Assembly (NCBI RefSeq): GCF_013839425.1
Contig: NZ_JACDNP010000006.1
Span: 1-64,000 of the forward strand
Direction: 5' to 3'
DNA length: 64,000 bases
DNA from: Halorhabdus salina
GTDB lineage: Archaea > Halobacteriota > Halobacteria > Halobacteriales > Haloarculaceae
The notes beneath the pieces were generated by a model. The model searched no databases, was not told the DNA's origin, and worked only from the letters and a program-made list of their open reading frames with translations. The translations under genes were made by a program, and so were the position numbers. This document shows, piece after piece, positions 9,301 through 17,309 of the stretch; the stretch's first letter is position 1; every line of letters starts with the position of its first letter.

Positions 9301-10607
9301 ACTTCGATGACGGGTTCGCCATTCGCAATCACAACACGACGACGATTGCACCGACCGGAACGACCAGCATGGTCGGCAACACGACCGGCGGGTGTGAACC
9401 AGTCTACAACGTCGCCTACTACAAGAATGTCTCCGACGACGTGCAGGGCGATGAGATGCTCGTCGAATTCGACGACTACTTCCTGCGGGTTCTGACGGAG
9501 AACGGCATCGACGTCGAGGCCGTCAAGAAAGAAGCCCAAGAGCAGATGGCCGAAAACGACTTCGACGGCGTCGAAGGGCTGTCGACGGTGCCAGACGCCA
9601 TCGGCGAGTTGTTCGTCACGACGGGCGACCTCTCGCCCAAGCAGCACGCCTCGATCCAGTGTGCCCTACAGGACGGTGTGGACTCGGCCATCAGCAAGAC
9701 CGTCAACGCGCCCAACGACTCCGACGTCGAGGACGCCAAGGACGTCTTCGAGTACATCTACGAACACGGCGGCAAGGGCGTCACCTACTACCGTGACGGC
9801 ACCCGGAGCAAGCAGGTGCTGACCACGCGGGCTGACAACACCGACTTCGCCGACATGGACGAGGAAGAGGCCGCCGAAACCATCGTCGCACAGATCGACG
9901 ACGTTTTCGGCGGGCTGGAGGCGTTCCTGGACAACGATGGCGTCCGGGATCGACTTACCACGGATATCGAGGACCTGCTCAACGGCGACACCGCACGCAA
10001 GTACGCCGAGAAGAAACCGCGTCCCGACCAACTGCACGGCGTCACCCAGCGCATCGAGACTGGCTACGGCAAACTGTACGTGACGATCAACGAGGACCCC
10101 AAGACAGGCGAACCGTTCGAGCTGTTCGCCAACACGGGTCACTCCGGTGGGTTCACCAATTCCTTCACGGACGCGCTGGCGAAGACGATCTCGGTGGCAC
10201 TGCGCTCGGGCGTCGATCCCTACGAGATCGTCGACAAGCTCCAGGGCATCCGATCGCCGAAGGTCGCCTGGGACAAGGGCGAGCAGATCAACTCCATCCC
10301 GGACGCCTTCGGAACGGCTCTGCGGCGCTATCTCGACGACGAGATCGACCGCACGTACCCACAGCAGCGCACCTTAGAGGAAACGGCTGACGAAGACCGC
10401 CCCGCTGAGCACACGGCCGCGATGTCCAGTTCGGAGGACCACTCGACCGATGGCGGGGCCACAGCCACTGATTCGCCTTCGCTGGCCGATCAGCAGGACA
10501 TCATCGCGAACGGCGAGAGTCCCGAGTGTCCCGAATGTGGCTCGATGTCGCTGTACTACTCCGAAGGCTGCAAGACCTGCGAGTCCTGTGGCTGGTCTGA
10601 GTGCTGA
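6360..10607 (+). CDS. nrdJ: Adenosylcobalamin-dependent (class II) ribonucleoside reductase precursor with intein
   Basis: The enzyme reduces ribonucleotides to deoxyribonucleotides using a B12-generated thiyl radical. The precursor has 1415 residues and the spliced product would have 1043. Visible parts are an N-terminal ATP-cone-like region, the active-site stretch with NSPTLMNAG and SACF (Cys177), the GGG and ARRGAQMG loops, the NPCGE radical-site motif split by the intein, and APTGTTSM with TTGGCEP. A C-terminal zinc-ribbon-like tail has CPECG and CxxCxxC, presumably carrying the redox cysteines. GTG 6360 is the start because family members begin MSDAELS-like; it overlaps the stop of a 25-codon leader frame. 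Fe- or O2-dependent classes are excluded by the motifs. Confidence 0.95.
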   Translation: MSDAELSVDEVTLPIKRTDGETLADRLTDNAYHNILPARYLRKDADGDLVEDQEDLFERVAKNIALAEAVYEAQNQDVEITVTPDQLKPDHPRRDELAAEVFGKGTTADADAETTLTQYNVNKFAYETVVPELPEAVRAHVEDTAAEFQRLMGDLSFMPNSPTLMNAGDELQQLSACFVDSPADDIDDIHQTAKEAAQVFQSGGGMGYAFWKLRPYGDAVGSTGGIASGPITFMRTFDQMCETIAQGGARRGAQMGVMRVSHPDVIQFIHAKNKDVSLAHTLRLNDPDDFTHTSFADALDEGRELIDDEGKVPEHLRNAVEGHLSNFNISVGITDDFMDALRNDEEFTFTNPRTGEAHIVTEETKELYDMFGLGEYVTVGEELSVPAEELWDDIVEGAHENGEPGVIYLERVNKEHSFDVEANPDHQILATNPCVTGDTLISTEDGLVPAEELYEQGVARDVVVDGRLSEDRVKEASSVFKTGEKDVYKLETEEGYELHLTADHRLMTDDGWTEAQNLEPGDTVHVQDRKGEFGKHGSAEEGRVLGWLVGDGHLKHGEERAVLNFYDEDAQVSGQFADDVNEIVRAPTGNADYEIGVNEIARSDEYRGAQAVEQRIRSARLYEYAEQAGLAEAKLQVPDAVMRGSEEMARGFLRALFSADGGVQGNVEKGVSVRLASVDADFLKDVQRLLINFGIASKVYEDRKEAGTRELPDGTGGTAEYETEGFHELVIVKDNLVRFRDEIGFLLDTKQESLEDRLADYDRGPYSERFEATVQSVEYDDHEAVYDLTEPETHSFVANGLVTHNCGEQPLEEYEACNLGHINLSTVADTDAPDWRVWSDRHADEYDDFEDAVDAYLEEAIDFAELDHRIEMGTRFLENVVTMSDFPVAEIEEKVRNMRKIGLGIMGLAQLYIQLGVKYGSDEADEIARQVMQHINYESKWASHELAEERGSFAEWDDSKYADPTEYNEWFEHYVGTDAADFDDGFAIRNHNTTTIAPTGTTSMVGNTTGGCEPVYNVAYYKNVSDDVQGDEMLVEFDDYFLRVLTENGIDVEAVKKEAQEQMAENDFDGVEGLSTVPDAIGELFVTTGDLSPKQHASIQCALQDGVDSAISKTVNAPNDSDVEDAKDVFEYIYEHGGKGVTYYRDGTRSKQVLTTRADNTDFADMDEEEAAETIVAQIDDVFGGLEAFLDNDGVRDRLTTDIEDLLNGDTARKYAEKKPRPDQLHGVTQRIETGYGKLYVTINEDPKTGEPFELFANTGHSGGFTNSFTDALAKTISVALRSGVDPYEIVDKLQGIRSPKVAWDKGEQINSIPDAFGTALRRYLDDEIDRTYPQQRTLEETADEDRPAEHTAAMSSSEDHSTDGGATATDSPSLADQQDIIANGESPECPECGSMSLYYSEGCKTCESCGWSEC
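7659..8774 (+). mobile_element. Intein with LAGLIDADG homing endonuclease in NrdJ
   Basis: Residues 434-805 of the NrdJ precursor (372 residues) form an intein. It starts with Cys434 (CVTGDTLI, block A), has a block B TADH, and ends with HN before Cys806. Two LAGLIDADG-type blocks are visible: LGWLVGDGH and FLRALFSADGG. All splice-site residues are present, so splicing should work; whether the nuclease is active cannot be seen. Removal joins NP to CGEQPL, and Cys806 is the conserved active-site radical cysteine. Inteins at this ribonucleotide reductase site are known in other archaea. Confidence 0.95.
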
Positions 10608-10697
10608 CGCGCTGACTGGCACTACCTGATATTTTCCGTTGGTCGACTTGTTTTCCGCCACCCGAACCGTCAAGCGCCCGGCTGTCGATGCGTCTGT

Positions 10698-10817
10698 ATG
10701 AGCGAGACAGGCGGTCGCCCCTGTCCGCGCTGTGGTCGGCCACTTTTTTCGCGCCACTGCAAGTACGTCTGTCCGGCCCACGGGGTCATCTACGACTGTG
10801 CGGACACGTTCTATTGA
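10698..10817 (+). CDS. 39-residue zinc-finger protein
   Basis: An ATG at 10698 opens a 39-codon frame ending TGA at 10815. It holds two knuckle-like pairs: Cys9-x2-Cys12 in CPRCG, and Cys21-x3-Cys25 followed by His28, plus Cys34. Such CPxCG small proteins are widespread in haloarchaea. Codon use matches the neighbours. It lies 90 bp after nrdJ on the same strand and could be co-transcribed. The molecular role is unknown; a single zinc-bound fold is likely. Confidence 0.75.
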   Translation: MSETGGRPCPRCGRPLFSRHCKYVCPAHGVIYDCADTFY

Positions 10818-10837
10818 ATTCGCGACCGTCTCACCGG

Positions 10838-11515
10838 TCAGGAACTCAGCGAGTCGAGCGTCGGGAGTCGATCCCGGCGCTGGAGGTGTCGGATCGCTGG
10901 GCCAGCCAGGACAAGGAGTCCTAGCCCACCGGCACCGAGGAGTAGCGGCAGGCTCTCGCTGGCTCCCGATAGCGTGAGTGTTCGCATCGACGACCCAGTC
11001 AGGACGCCCGCAACCACCCACGGAATCTCGCCGACGAAAGTTCCGGTGACGAACGCCCTGGCCGACACCGTCGAAAGGCCAGCGCCGTAGGAGATCACGT
11101 CGGCAGGAACGGGGAACAGTCGGGCGGCCACGACTCCACGGAGTTCACCCACTGCCGTGACGACGTCGCGACTTCGCCGGTAGAGTCGACCGAATAGACC
11201 AGCCTCCCGCGGGGCCCGCCTGGCCAGGACGTAGGGCGGAATGCACGTGAGTACCGCGCCCGCGAGTGCGACCGGGACGCCGAGTGGCACGCCGAGTCCG
11301 TACCCAGCGAGAATCGAGAGGAGCGAGATCGGCCAGAGGACGAGCGGCCGGACGGTATACAGGACGGCGAGGACGCCGACGAACGCGAGTGGCGATCCGG
11401 CGACGGTTTCGACGGTAGTGATCACGTCTGTTGGTGAACTCGTCACGGTCGCGATCGCAGCGACCACGAGCACGACCCCGAGTACCATCGCTTGCCGTCG
11501 GACCGCCGGGTGCAT
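10838..11515 (-). CDS. TVP38/TMEM64-family membrane protein
   Basis: The 225-residue protein has about six hydrophobic segments, with the central VRPLVLWP and GYGLGVPLG stretches and the SYGAGLSTVS region typical of the TVP38/TMEM64 (SNARE-associated Golgi, DedA-like) family. Members are thought to act in lipid or small-solute movement across membranes, but no substrate can be read from the sequence. I chose ATG 11515, since the longer upstream frame (to 11734) is not membrane-like and overlaps the divergent gene. It is convergent with the 39-residue zinc-finger gene. Confidence 0.8.
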   Translation of the reverse strand: MHPAVRRQAMVLGVVLVVAAIATVTSSPTDVITTVETVAGSPLAFVGVLAVLYTVRPLVLWPISLLSILAGYGLGVPLGVPVALAGAVLTCIPPYVLARRAPREAGLFGRLYRRSRDVVTAVGELRGVVAARLFPVPADVISYGAGLSTVSARAFVTGTFVGEIPWVVAGVLTGSSMRTLTLSGASESLPLLLGAGGLGLLVLAGPAIRHLQRRDRLPTLDSLSS

Positions 11516-11598
11516 CACTCTGTAGTGGGGTTGAGTCCGGCAAACCTCTTGTGGTCGTCGCCCGATGATTCTTGGCGCTCGCGCCCGAATTGTCGACT

Positions 11599-12057
11599 GT
11601 GACCGACGACCGCGACGACGACGCGAACGAGCCAGCGAATCGCGGTACGGCCGGCTCTGCCAAACCGGGGAAGCCAGCCGAATCTGGGGGGCCAGACCCT
11701 GGGGACCCGGATCCAGTCGCCCTCGGGATGGCATTGCTGGCCCACTGTGAGGATCCAGCGCTATCGGTCGCCGAGGCGGTCGATCGCTTAGAGACGATTA
11801 CGACGGATCCCCGCGTCACTCGCGAAATCTTGGAGACGGCCGAGGCAAACGGGATCATCAAGCGCGAGGAGACGACGATCGAACCCGTCGGTGGCAACTA
11901 CGTCAATTTCGAGAGCCAGGTCATCACCCGAGAGGGCGAATTCACCTGTCGACGGTGTGGGGCCGAGATCTCGACGGGGCACTTCGTCAACTTCGACGCG
12001 GGCGAACTCGGTCCCTTTGGCTCGTCGTGCATTCGGAAGGTGACCGGACGGGAGTGA
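11599..12057 (+). CDS. DUF5830-like conserved haloarchaeal protein with C-terminal Cys pair
   Basis: Of 152 residues, the first 40 or so are disordered and acidic. The rest has a small helical region (DPVALGMALL to TREILETAEANGI) that looks like a degenerate winged helix, then a C-terminal part with CRRCG, an ISTGHF segment and a lone Cys in GSSCIRK, perhaps binding zinc. I recognise it as a haloarchaeal conserved protein, probably DUF5830. GTG 11599 is preferred because upstream codons look non-coding; a TTG at 11572 is possible. The function is unknown. Confidence 0.7.
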   Translation: MTDDRDDDANEPANRGTAGSAKPGKPAESGGPDPGDPDPVALGMALLAHCEDPALSVAEAVDRLETITTDPRVTREILETAEANGIIKREETTIEPVGGNYVNFESQVITREGEFTCRRCGAEISTGHFVNFDAGELGPFGSSCIRKVTGRE

Positions 12058-12076
12058 CTGGCTCCCGGGCAAGCGA

Positions 12077-13174
12077 TCACTGGGTGCGCAACTGCTCGAC
12101 GAGTTCCGTGATGGCGTTGTGCTGTTTTTTGAGTAGCTGGTTCTGTCGTTTGACTGCCGTCGAGAGTTCGCCCATCTGCTCTCGTAGCTCCTCGACCTCC
12201 TCGGCGGTTGCGACGTCGGGATCGGAGTCGGCAGACAGGTTCAGCGTTTCGTCTCCGCGGTCGGCTGCTCCCATCTCGCTGTCACCGATATCGGTGTCGA
12301 TGGACCGGGCTTCGTCGGTTGTGTCATTGTTCGAATCGACCACAGATTGCTCCGTCTGTTGGGGTTCTGGCTGATCGGACGCAGATTCGGGAGTGGTCGA
12401 TTCGACGGCTGTCCCGGCAGCCGGTTCGGTCGCTGGCTCTGCCGGCGGGTCCTCGACTTCGGCGTCGGTCACGAGTGGGTCGATGTCCGAGCCGAGCGTG
12501 AGGTCGTTCCCGTCCGGGGCCTTGTCATCATCCTCGTCCAGCCCGACGACGCGATCGAGTTCGGCAAGCGTCGCCACGTCGTAGTACTCGAAGACGGCCT
12601 TCTTGAGTGTCTCTTCGACGAGGCGCGCGTCGTCGCGTGGTGTCTTGATGCGTTGTGGGCGGCCGTCGATCGAGATGACGACTTCGGTGGCGACGCTGCC
12701 CTCTTCGAAGGCCAGGCCCGTGAGGTCCTCGTAGGCGTAGGTTTCGAAGTCGTCGTCCCAGACGGTCGCGCCGATGTGTCTGACCAACTGTTGTTCGGCA
12801 ATCACGAGCGTCAACTCACTGAACCGGAAGGCCCCGACGACCGACTCTCCATCAGCGATGACGCCGTGTGCGCCGAGGATCCCCTCAAGCAGGAGTGTCA
12901 GGACGTCTCGCGTGTGATCGCCGGGCACGGAAAACGAGCGCGTGCCGTCGACGTAGGTGAGCTTGAATGTCGTTTTTCGCCGCCCCTCAGAGAGTTCGAG
13001 GCGGTCGGCGTCGTGGGGGAACGCATCGATGCCTTCGTCGCTCAGCAGTCCCTCTGCGTTGTAGACGAGCGTCCGTGTGGGGGTTGCACAGACCACGTCC
13101 TCGTCGCCGATCGGCACGCCTGCCCGAAGTTCCTCGTCACCGAGTTCCTCCCGGACGAGGGCTGGAATCTCCAT
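12077..13174 (-). CDS. Haloarchaeal conserved protein with acidic linker and coiled-coil tail
   Basis: The 365-residue protein has an N-terminal globular domain (1-200) of alternating strands. It looks like two PH-like halves: one around TRTLVYNAEGLLSDEG, the other around FETYAYEDLTGLAFEEG. An acidic, Ser/Thr/Pro-rich linker (about 220-325) and a predicted coiled coil (326-365) follow. ATG 13174 is supported by a TATA-like ATTTAAG about 27 bp upstream (13197-13204), so the transcript should be leaderless. No enzyme motif is visible and I do not assign a function. Confidence 0.65.
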   Translation of the reverse strand: MEIPALVREELGDEELRAGVPIGDEDVVCATPTRTLVYNAEGLLSDEGIDAFPHDADRLELSEGRRKTTFKLTYVDGTRSFSVPGDHTRDVLTLLLEGILGAHGVIADGESVVGAFRFSELTLVIAEQQLVRHIGATVWDDDFETYAYEDLTGLAFEEGSVATEVVISIDGRPQRIKTPRDDARLVEETLKKAVFEYYDVATLAELDRVVGLDEDDDKAPDGNDLTLGSDIDPLVTDAEVEDPPAEPATEPAAGTAVESTTPESASDQPEPQQTEQSVVDSNNDTTDEARSIDTDIGDSEMGAADRGDETLNLSADSDPDVATAEEVEELREQMGELSTAVKRQNQLLKKQHNAITELVEQLRTQ

Positions 13175-13317
13175 GCTCAAGGTGTGCCTGTCCGGCGGCT
13201 TAAATCCGCGGGTAGACGGCGTCGGTCGGCAATTCCAGTTTCGCTGTCGTCGTCGCTGGCCGGTGGACACTGATCGCGTTTCGGTCGGCGTTCCCTCCGG
13301 CGACTCGAAGATGAGAA

Positions 13318-13325
13318 GGTTAAAG
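13318..13325 (+). promoter_or_regulatory. TATA-like box of tRNA-Met
   Basis: GGTTAAAG lies about 30 bp before the first base of the tRNA-Met gene at 13352, the normal archaeal spacing. The rest of 13175-13351 shows no gene. Confidence 0.5.
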
Positions 13326-13351
13326 GCTCCCCTCGCGCAATTCGGGATTGC

Positions 13352-13486
13352 GCCCGGGTGGCTTAGCTGGACATAGCGCCGCACTCATAGGGTCTTTCCA
13401 CGTGTGTGCGTCTGCATGCCTGTCGAGGGTCGTCCCCTCGGACCTGGGTTATGCGGAGATCGAGGGTTCGGAGCCCTCCCCGGGCA
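13352..13486 (+). tRNA. Elongator tRNA-Met(CAT) with intron
   Basis: Acceptor strands GCCCGGG (13352-13358) and CCCGGGC (13479-13485) pair, followed by A. The anticodon stem CCGCA (13379-13383) pairs with TGCGG (13452-13456), with anticodon CAT at 13386-13388. About 61 bases (13390-13450) interrupt the loop after position 37, the usual place for archaeal introns; removal leaves 74 bases. The T-stem GAGGG/CCCTC closes a TTCGGAG loop. Elongator tRNA-Met introns are known in haloarchaea, and the tRNA endonuclease would remove it. Confidence 0.95.
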
Positions 13487-13613
13487 TTCTCAACCCGTCG
13501 CGAACTATCTGTGAGCGACAGCCCTGCGAATGATTTGCGGAGGGCGACGAACCCTGAAAGGTATCGCGCGAACGCCAGTGAGCGCGAGGGTGGGAAATCT
13601 TTGATTTCCCGTT

Positions 13614-13635
13614 GTTCGGAGCCCTCCCCGGGCAT
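13614..13635 (+). repeat. 22-bp copy of the tRNA-Met 3' end (candidate att site)
   Basis: The 22 bases 13466-13487, covering the T-loop, T-stem and 3' acceptor of tRNA-Met, recur exactly at 13614-13635. A 3'-tRNA direct repeat is the footprint left by tyrosine-recombinase integration. Only 126 bp separate the copies, too little for an intact element, and no integrase gene is present. This looks like the scar of an excised or deleted element. Confidence 0.7.
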
Positions 13636-13862
13636 ACTTTATTCGTGGCTCGCGTCGGCGAGCCATACCTCCAAGAATGCGCTGTGGAGGGCGGAGAATC
13701 CGGGAGGGTCTGTGCGAGCGCCAGCGAGTGCAGAGGAGGCCAGACGGAGTCTGGCTGTCGTTCGGCAGCACTCTTCTGGCACTCCTCTGAAACATCATCT
13801 GGCTACGTAGGACCGATAGTAAGTGGTGTGTCTTCACCTGCTGGATACGTGAGTGATCCGGC

Positions 13863-14350
13863 GTGAGTCAGGCGCTCACGGCCACCGATCTCCGCGTCGA
13901 GTGGACCGTCGGTAAGCGCTCGCAGGACGCCGACACACTGCACTGGCCCGACCCCGACAGCGAGGTGCTGCGACCGGCCTGTGACCAGGCGACGGTCAGC
14001 TACGACGGTGCTTCTCGCGAGATCGCGCCGGGAATCTACTGACCTGCGACCTCTGTCAGAACCCGGTGTGTTTCGGCGGCGATCATCACCGGCGTGGCCA
14101 TATCTGTTCAGGTCTGTTACTGAACCGTTCACTTCGAATCCAGGCCTGCCATGTGGCCGTCGTCGCCGTGATCGAGGGCGGGATACCGACTTTCGGGCGG
14201 AGATCGAAAAGGGTCCTGGCCGTCGAGTCCGGGCAGCGGCGTGTCCGGTGCGAGAGCAGTGACGCCGTCGACGGTGACTGGTTGCAGTGGCGGGAGGATC
14301 CGCTTGCGTATCATCGCGGGCCGCTCGCGCGTGCGGTTGGCGGGGGGTGA
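13863..14350 (+). pseudogene. Frameshifted small zinc-finger gene
   Basis: A GTG at 13863 opens a 59-codon frame (motif LHWPDPDSEVLRPACD) that stops at 14042. Immediately after, another frame continues with TCDLC, PVCFGGDHH and RRGHIC, a zinc-finger-like pattern that fits as its extension, and runs to 14350. A single frameshift near 14040 would join them. The join is inferred from the motif pattern only. I do not recognise the family. It lies just beyond the tRNA-Met 3' repeat, in a region that otherwise looks like mobile-element debris. Confidence 0.4.
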
Positions 14351-14356
14351 GTCGGC

Positions 14357-14491
14357 ATGAAGCCGCTCGCTCTGAGATCCGGCTTCGGTTCCTACATGGT
14401 CGTCACGACCGTCGTGATCAGTGCTGGACTCGTCGGTGTCGACATCGCGGGTGGAGCGCCGAAGTGGGCACGGCCCAAAGCATGGACTTGA
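14357..14491 (+). CDS. Possible 44-residue membrane peptide
   Basis: ATG 14357 opens 44 codons with one hydrophobic segment (residues 14-31, VVTTVVISAGLVGVDIAG). It follows the broken zinc-finger frame by 6 bases. Nothing in the sequence identifies a family, and it may be debris of the same element. Confidence 0.3.
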   Translation: MKPLALRSGFGSYMVVTTVVISAGLVGVDIAGGAPKWARPKAWT

Positions 14492-14668
14492 ACCCCCTCG
14501 ACGCAGACGTACGTCGGGGTGGAATCGGCGATCACCCGACTCGCGAGTGTCTGACGTGCGTCCTACATGTCCGGGCTGTGGGTTCCGAGATGGGTTTTGA
14601 GATAATCGACAGCAAGCGCGGCTCTTTCAAACTCAGAAGACGCTATTCGCCGATGAACATTCCGGAAT

Positions 14669-14676
14669 GGTTAAAC
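14669..14676 (+). promoter_or_regulatory. TATA box of the pilin gene
   Basis: GGTTAAAC lies about 32 bp before the ATG at 14705, as expected for a nearly leaderless haloarchaeal transcript. Confidence 0.5.
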
Positions 14677-14704
14677 TACAACCGGTCATTGTTGCGGGTG
14701 TCGC

Positions 14705-15184
14705 ATGCAGATAAAGCAACTATTCGATGGAGAGGATCGCGGGGTGTCGCCGGTCATCGGCGTCATCCTGATGGTAGCGATTACAGTCATCCTGGCAGCC
14801 GTCATCGCGACGTTCGTGATGAACATGGGGCCGCCCGAGGATACGGCGCCGACGGGGAGTTGGGACACGAGTTCTGATCTGTCCGGGTCGAACCACAGTG
14901 TGGTATTCTCCTACGGCGGCGGGGAAGACATCAGCGGTGAAGAATTGACTGTTTCGGTGTCTGGCGCTAGCGACAGTAAATACGACGGTGATTTCGGATG
15001 GGAAGAACTCGGAGGCCCATCTGATGTCGGCGCAAGCGGGAGTGTGAACGTGAGTGCTGGATCTATTGCAAGTACAGACACTTTTTCGGCGAAAGACGTT
15101 GAATTCGGCAACGCAACGATCGAAATTGTCTGGGAGTCCAGCAGCGCCGACAAGTCGAGGACGCTAAAGACCTGGGAGAACTGA
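14705..15184 (+). CDS. Archaeal type IV pilin (PilA-like)
   Basis: The 159-residue precursor has the typical prepilin N-terminus: a charged leader ending DRG, then VSPVIGVILMVAIT and a hydrophobic helix to about residue 40. PibD should cut between Gly13 and Val14. The mature rest is Ser/Gly-rich with no Cys and many negative charges, fitting a surface filament subunit. The hydrophobic core is almost the family consensus. It sits alone in the tRNA-Met remnant region with its own TATA box, so it may have arrived with mobile DNA. Whether it builds an adhesion pilus cannot be told. Confidence 0.9.
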   Translation: MQIKQLFDGEDRGVSPVIGVILMVAITVILAAVIATFVMNMGPPEDTAPTGSWDTSSDLSGSNHSVVFSYGGGEDISGEELTVSVSGASDSKYDGDFGWEELGGPSDVGASGSVNVSAGSIASTDTFSAKDVEFGNATIEIVWESSSADKSRTLKTWEN

Positions 15185-15239
15185 CCGACGAGGTGTCTTT
15201 TCGCGGTTTTTTTCACGCATCGCGATTACGTGGTAGCCC

Positions 15240-15593
15240 GTGTCCCGGGGCCGTGCCTCCCGAACAGCACCTACGCGAGTGCCAGCGCGGATCGTACTGC
15301 GGGCGGACAGTCCGTGTTGTGAGTGTGACTTCAAGCGTCCATACGTTGTGCGGACCCACGCTGGGCGCGAGTATGTCGACGCCCGTCCCCAGGGATGCGC
15401 CTCGATCGCCGGGGAGGGGTCGGCGATAACTGACGGTCTGGGCTGTCCGTGGTGTCACGAACCGGCCCGCGACGGCGACGGACTGACGTGGGTCTGTGAG
15501 CGCGAGGGTTGGGACCCGCCGATTTCACGTCGTTTGGCAGCTTTCCCCGGGGATTTATACGGAGCCACGAACGATGGTGAGTGGCGACGCTGA
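15240..15593 (+). CDS. Hypothetical protein with CxxC pairs, possibly a fragment
   Basis: A GTG at 15240 gives 117 codons. The middle and end have zinc-ribbon-like pairs, CCEC and CPWC, with a lone Cys in TWVCEREGW. The first 25 residues are Arg/Pro-rich and look poorly coding. I do not recognise the family. It may be a small real gene with a later start, or debris like that at 13863. No promoter is evident, and 15594-15732 shows nothing. Confidence 0.35.
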   Translation: MSRGRASRTAPTRVPARIVLRADSPCCECDFKRPYVVRTHAGREYVDARPQGCASIAGEGSAITDGLGCPWCHEPARDGDGLTWVCEREGWDPPISRRLAAFPGDLYGATNDGEWRR

Positions 15594-15732
15594 CAAATGC
15601 ACGTACGGGGTCAACTCTTCCGGTTGCACGCTACGGCGTCTGCCTCTGCAGACAGGGGCCGCGAGCTTTCCAGTGGATCGGCCACTCTTTCTCCGACACT
15701 TTGCACGAGGCGTGGCAGTCAGCAGTGCGTGC

Positions 15733-16221
15733 TTAGTGATCGAACGGGCCTGCGGTGTCCGTCGTCCGCACTTCCCACGAAAACTCGCCGGACTCGTAGA
15801 CGTGGCCGGTGAGATATTCGTAGCTACCGCCCACAACTGCGGCTGGATTGAAACGCGTCGTCCCCAAGCTCTTGTCCAGTAATTCCCCATCGAGGGTGAA
15901 TTCGATCTCGTACCAGGCGGACTCAGTGAAGATCCCGTCGTACGTCTGGCTGTCACCGGGTGTTACCGTCGTTGCTGCAGTCATATTGCGTTGGGATGCT
16001 GGCACAGTGGCTGTGCCAGGTACGTCGCCGGCATCCGTCCCCGGCTCCGATCCTACATCCGTTACGGTAACTCCAATCGCATGCGGCAGGTGATGATCGT
16101 TCTCGAATCGAAGGCTTCCCGCTGGCGGGGCCTCCTCTGTGAACGCACTACAGCCAGCGAGGGCCCCAACCGTGACTGTGCTGAGCGATGCGAGGAATCG
16201 ACGTCTGCGTATGGAGGGCAT
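15733..16221 (-). CDS. Small Tat lipoprotein
   Basis: The 162-residue protein starts with RRRRFL (5-10) and a lipobox LAGC with Cys24, so it should be Tat-exported and lipid-anchored. The mature part (about 30-155) is a beta-sandwich-like domain with the strand pattern GSLRFENDHHLPHAIGVTV. I cannot name the family. A TATA-like AATTAAATAC (16246-16255) about 28 bp upstream of ATG 16221 supports this start. Confidence 0.75.
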   Translation of the reverse strand: MPSIRRRRFLASLSTVTVGALAGCSAFTEEAPPAGSLRFENDHHLPHAIGVTVTDVGSEPGTDAGDVPGTATVPASQRNMTAATTVTPGDSQTYDGIFTESAWYEIEFTLDGELLDKSLGTTRFNPAAVVGGSYEYLTGHVYESGEFSWEVRTTDTAGPFDH

Positions 16222-17309
16222 CTTCCCTTCGTTTTACCGGACCGTATTTAATTGTTCGAGTCCGTCCGAATCGCTATCGGAGGTTTCTCTGTCGGCGTCT
16301 GCGACAAGCCGGATCAACCCGCTCCTGTGTGGATCGTCTGCTGGCAATCTCTACCGTTTCCACGGCTGGACCGTCCGTTCGGGGCAGCAATTCGCTTGGC
16401 TCTCGAGGCACGAGTGGACACTGCACCGACGACCCCGGCTCCCAGCATGCCCCGACTGCCCAGTGATTCCCCTTCTAACCGCTTGTTCCCACCGCTCACG
16501 CTCGGTCGAACCTCCTCGGGAGCGGCCGGGAGGCGACTTGAACCGGTCACGGCGGGGCCAGTGATCCTCTGGGGCTGGGTGTAGTAATCGAGAACGCGTC
16601 CGTCTGATCGGCGTGAGTGTGTGAACCTGTCCCAGAAACTATTTCGAAACTTTCATGTATTGGGGTAAAGAATGATTTCATGGCCGCGAGTTATAGGTTG
16701 TCCACCCATAGTCCACAACAGGCATCCTGTGCCTGCGGCCCTTTTGACACCACACATGCACTACGGTGGAGTCTCGCCTTCGTGATCAGAGTCGGTAACT
16801 CGAGACACAAAGAACAGGGACCTCTCCCGGACGGGAGCGGGTTTCGGCAATTCATCAGGCGTGTTTTGAACGCCCTCGCGGGCCCGGAATTTCGAGCTGC
16901 GATCTGCGCCGCAAACGAACCTGTTGTTTGTGGGTTTGGCGCTTCAACAACTGGCTACCGGGAGAACACGTGATCCCACTCAGAATTGGGCCAAGCTTCT
17001 GCTTGTCTGTCCGTCAACGAACGTCCGGACGACGAAATCGCCCAATACAGGGATGGGACCGTCGTAGTTGCCGCCTTGGCCACGGAGACAGCACCGGGAA
17101 ACGGCGTGTTCCGGTACTCATCGCCCGGCCATAGTTTATCAATCACGATTGATCCTGTCTGCCCTTCACAATTGGGATCCATTCCAATTATTTTATACGG
17201 GTGAGCGACCAACGTGCAGCAGAATGGAACGACGCGACGGATGGCGACCGAGGACAGTCGGTCGGCGGCACCGTCCGCGGACCGGATCGTACAGCAACAG
17301 GAGCGAGCG
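16222..17309. other. About 1.1 kb without a supportable gene
   Basis: Several frames are open here (longest about 140 codons), but none shows family motifs, a good start or coding-like codon choice. The segment looks less GC-rich than its surroundings around 16600-17000. A TATTTTATAC box at about 17187-17197 probably serves ribE. I saw no FMN-riboswitch-like fold upstream of ribE. Confidence 0.5.

Noticed and set aside
8490-9647. 385-codon minus-strand frame across nrdJ
   Set aside because: Antisense shadow of a certain gene; no start signal or family resemblance.
12347-13273. 308-codon plus-strand frame opposite the 12077-13174 gene
   Set aside because: The minus-strand protein has domain structure, a coiled coil and a TATA box; this frame has none.
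16617-17204. Open frames upstream of ribE as genes
   Set aside because: They overlap one another, have no promoter-start agreement and show no motif.
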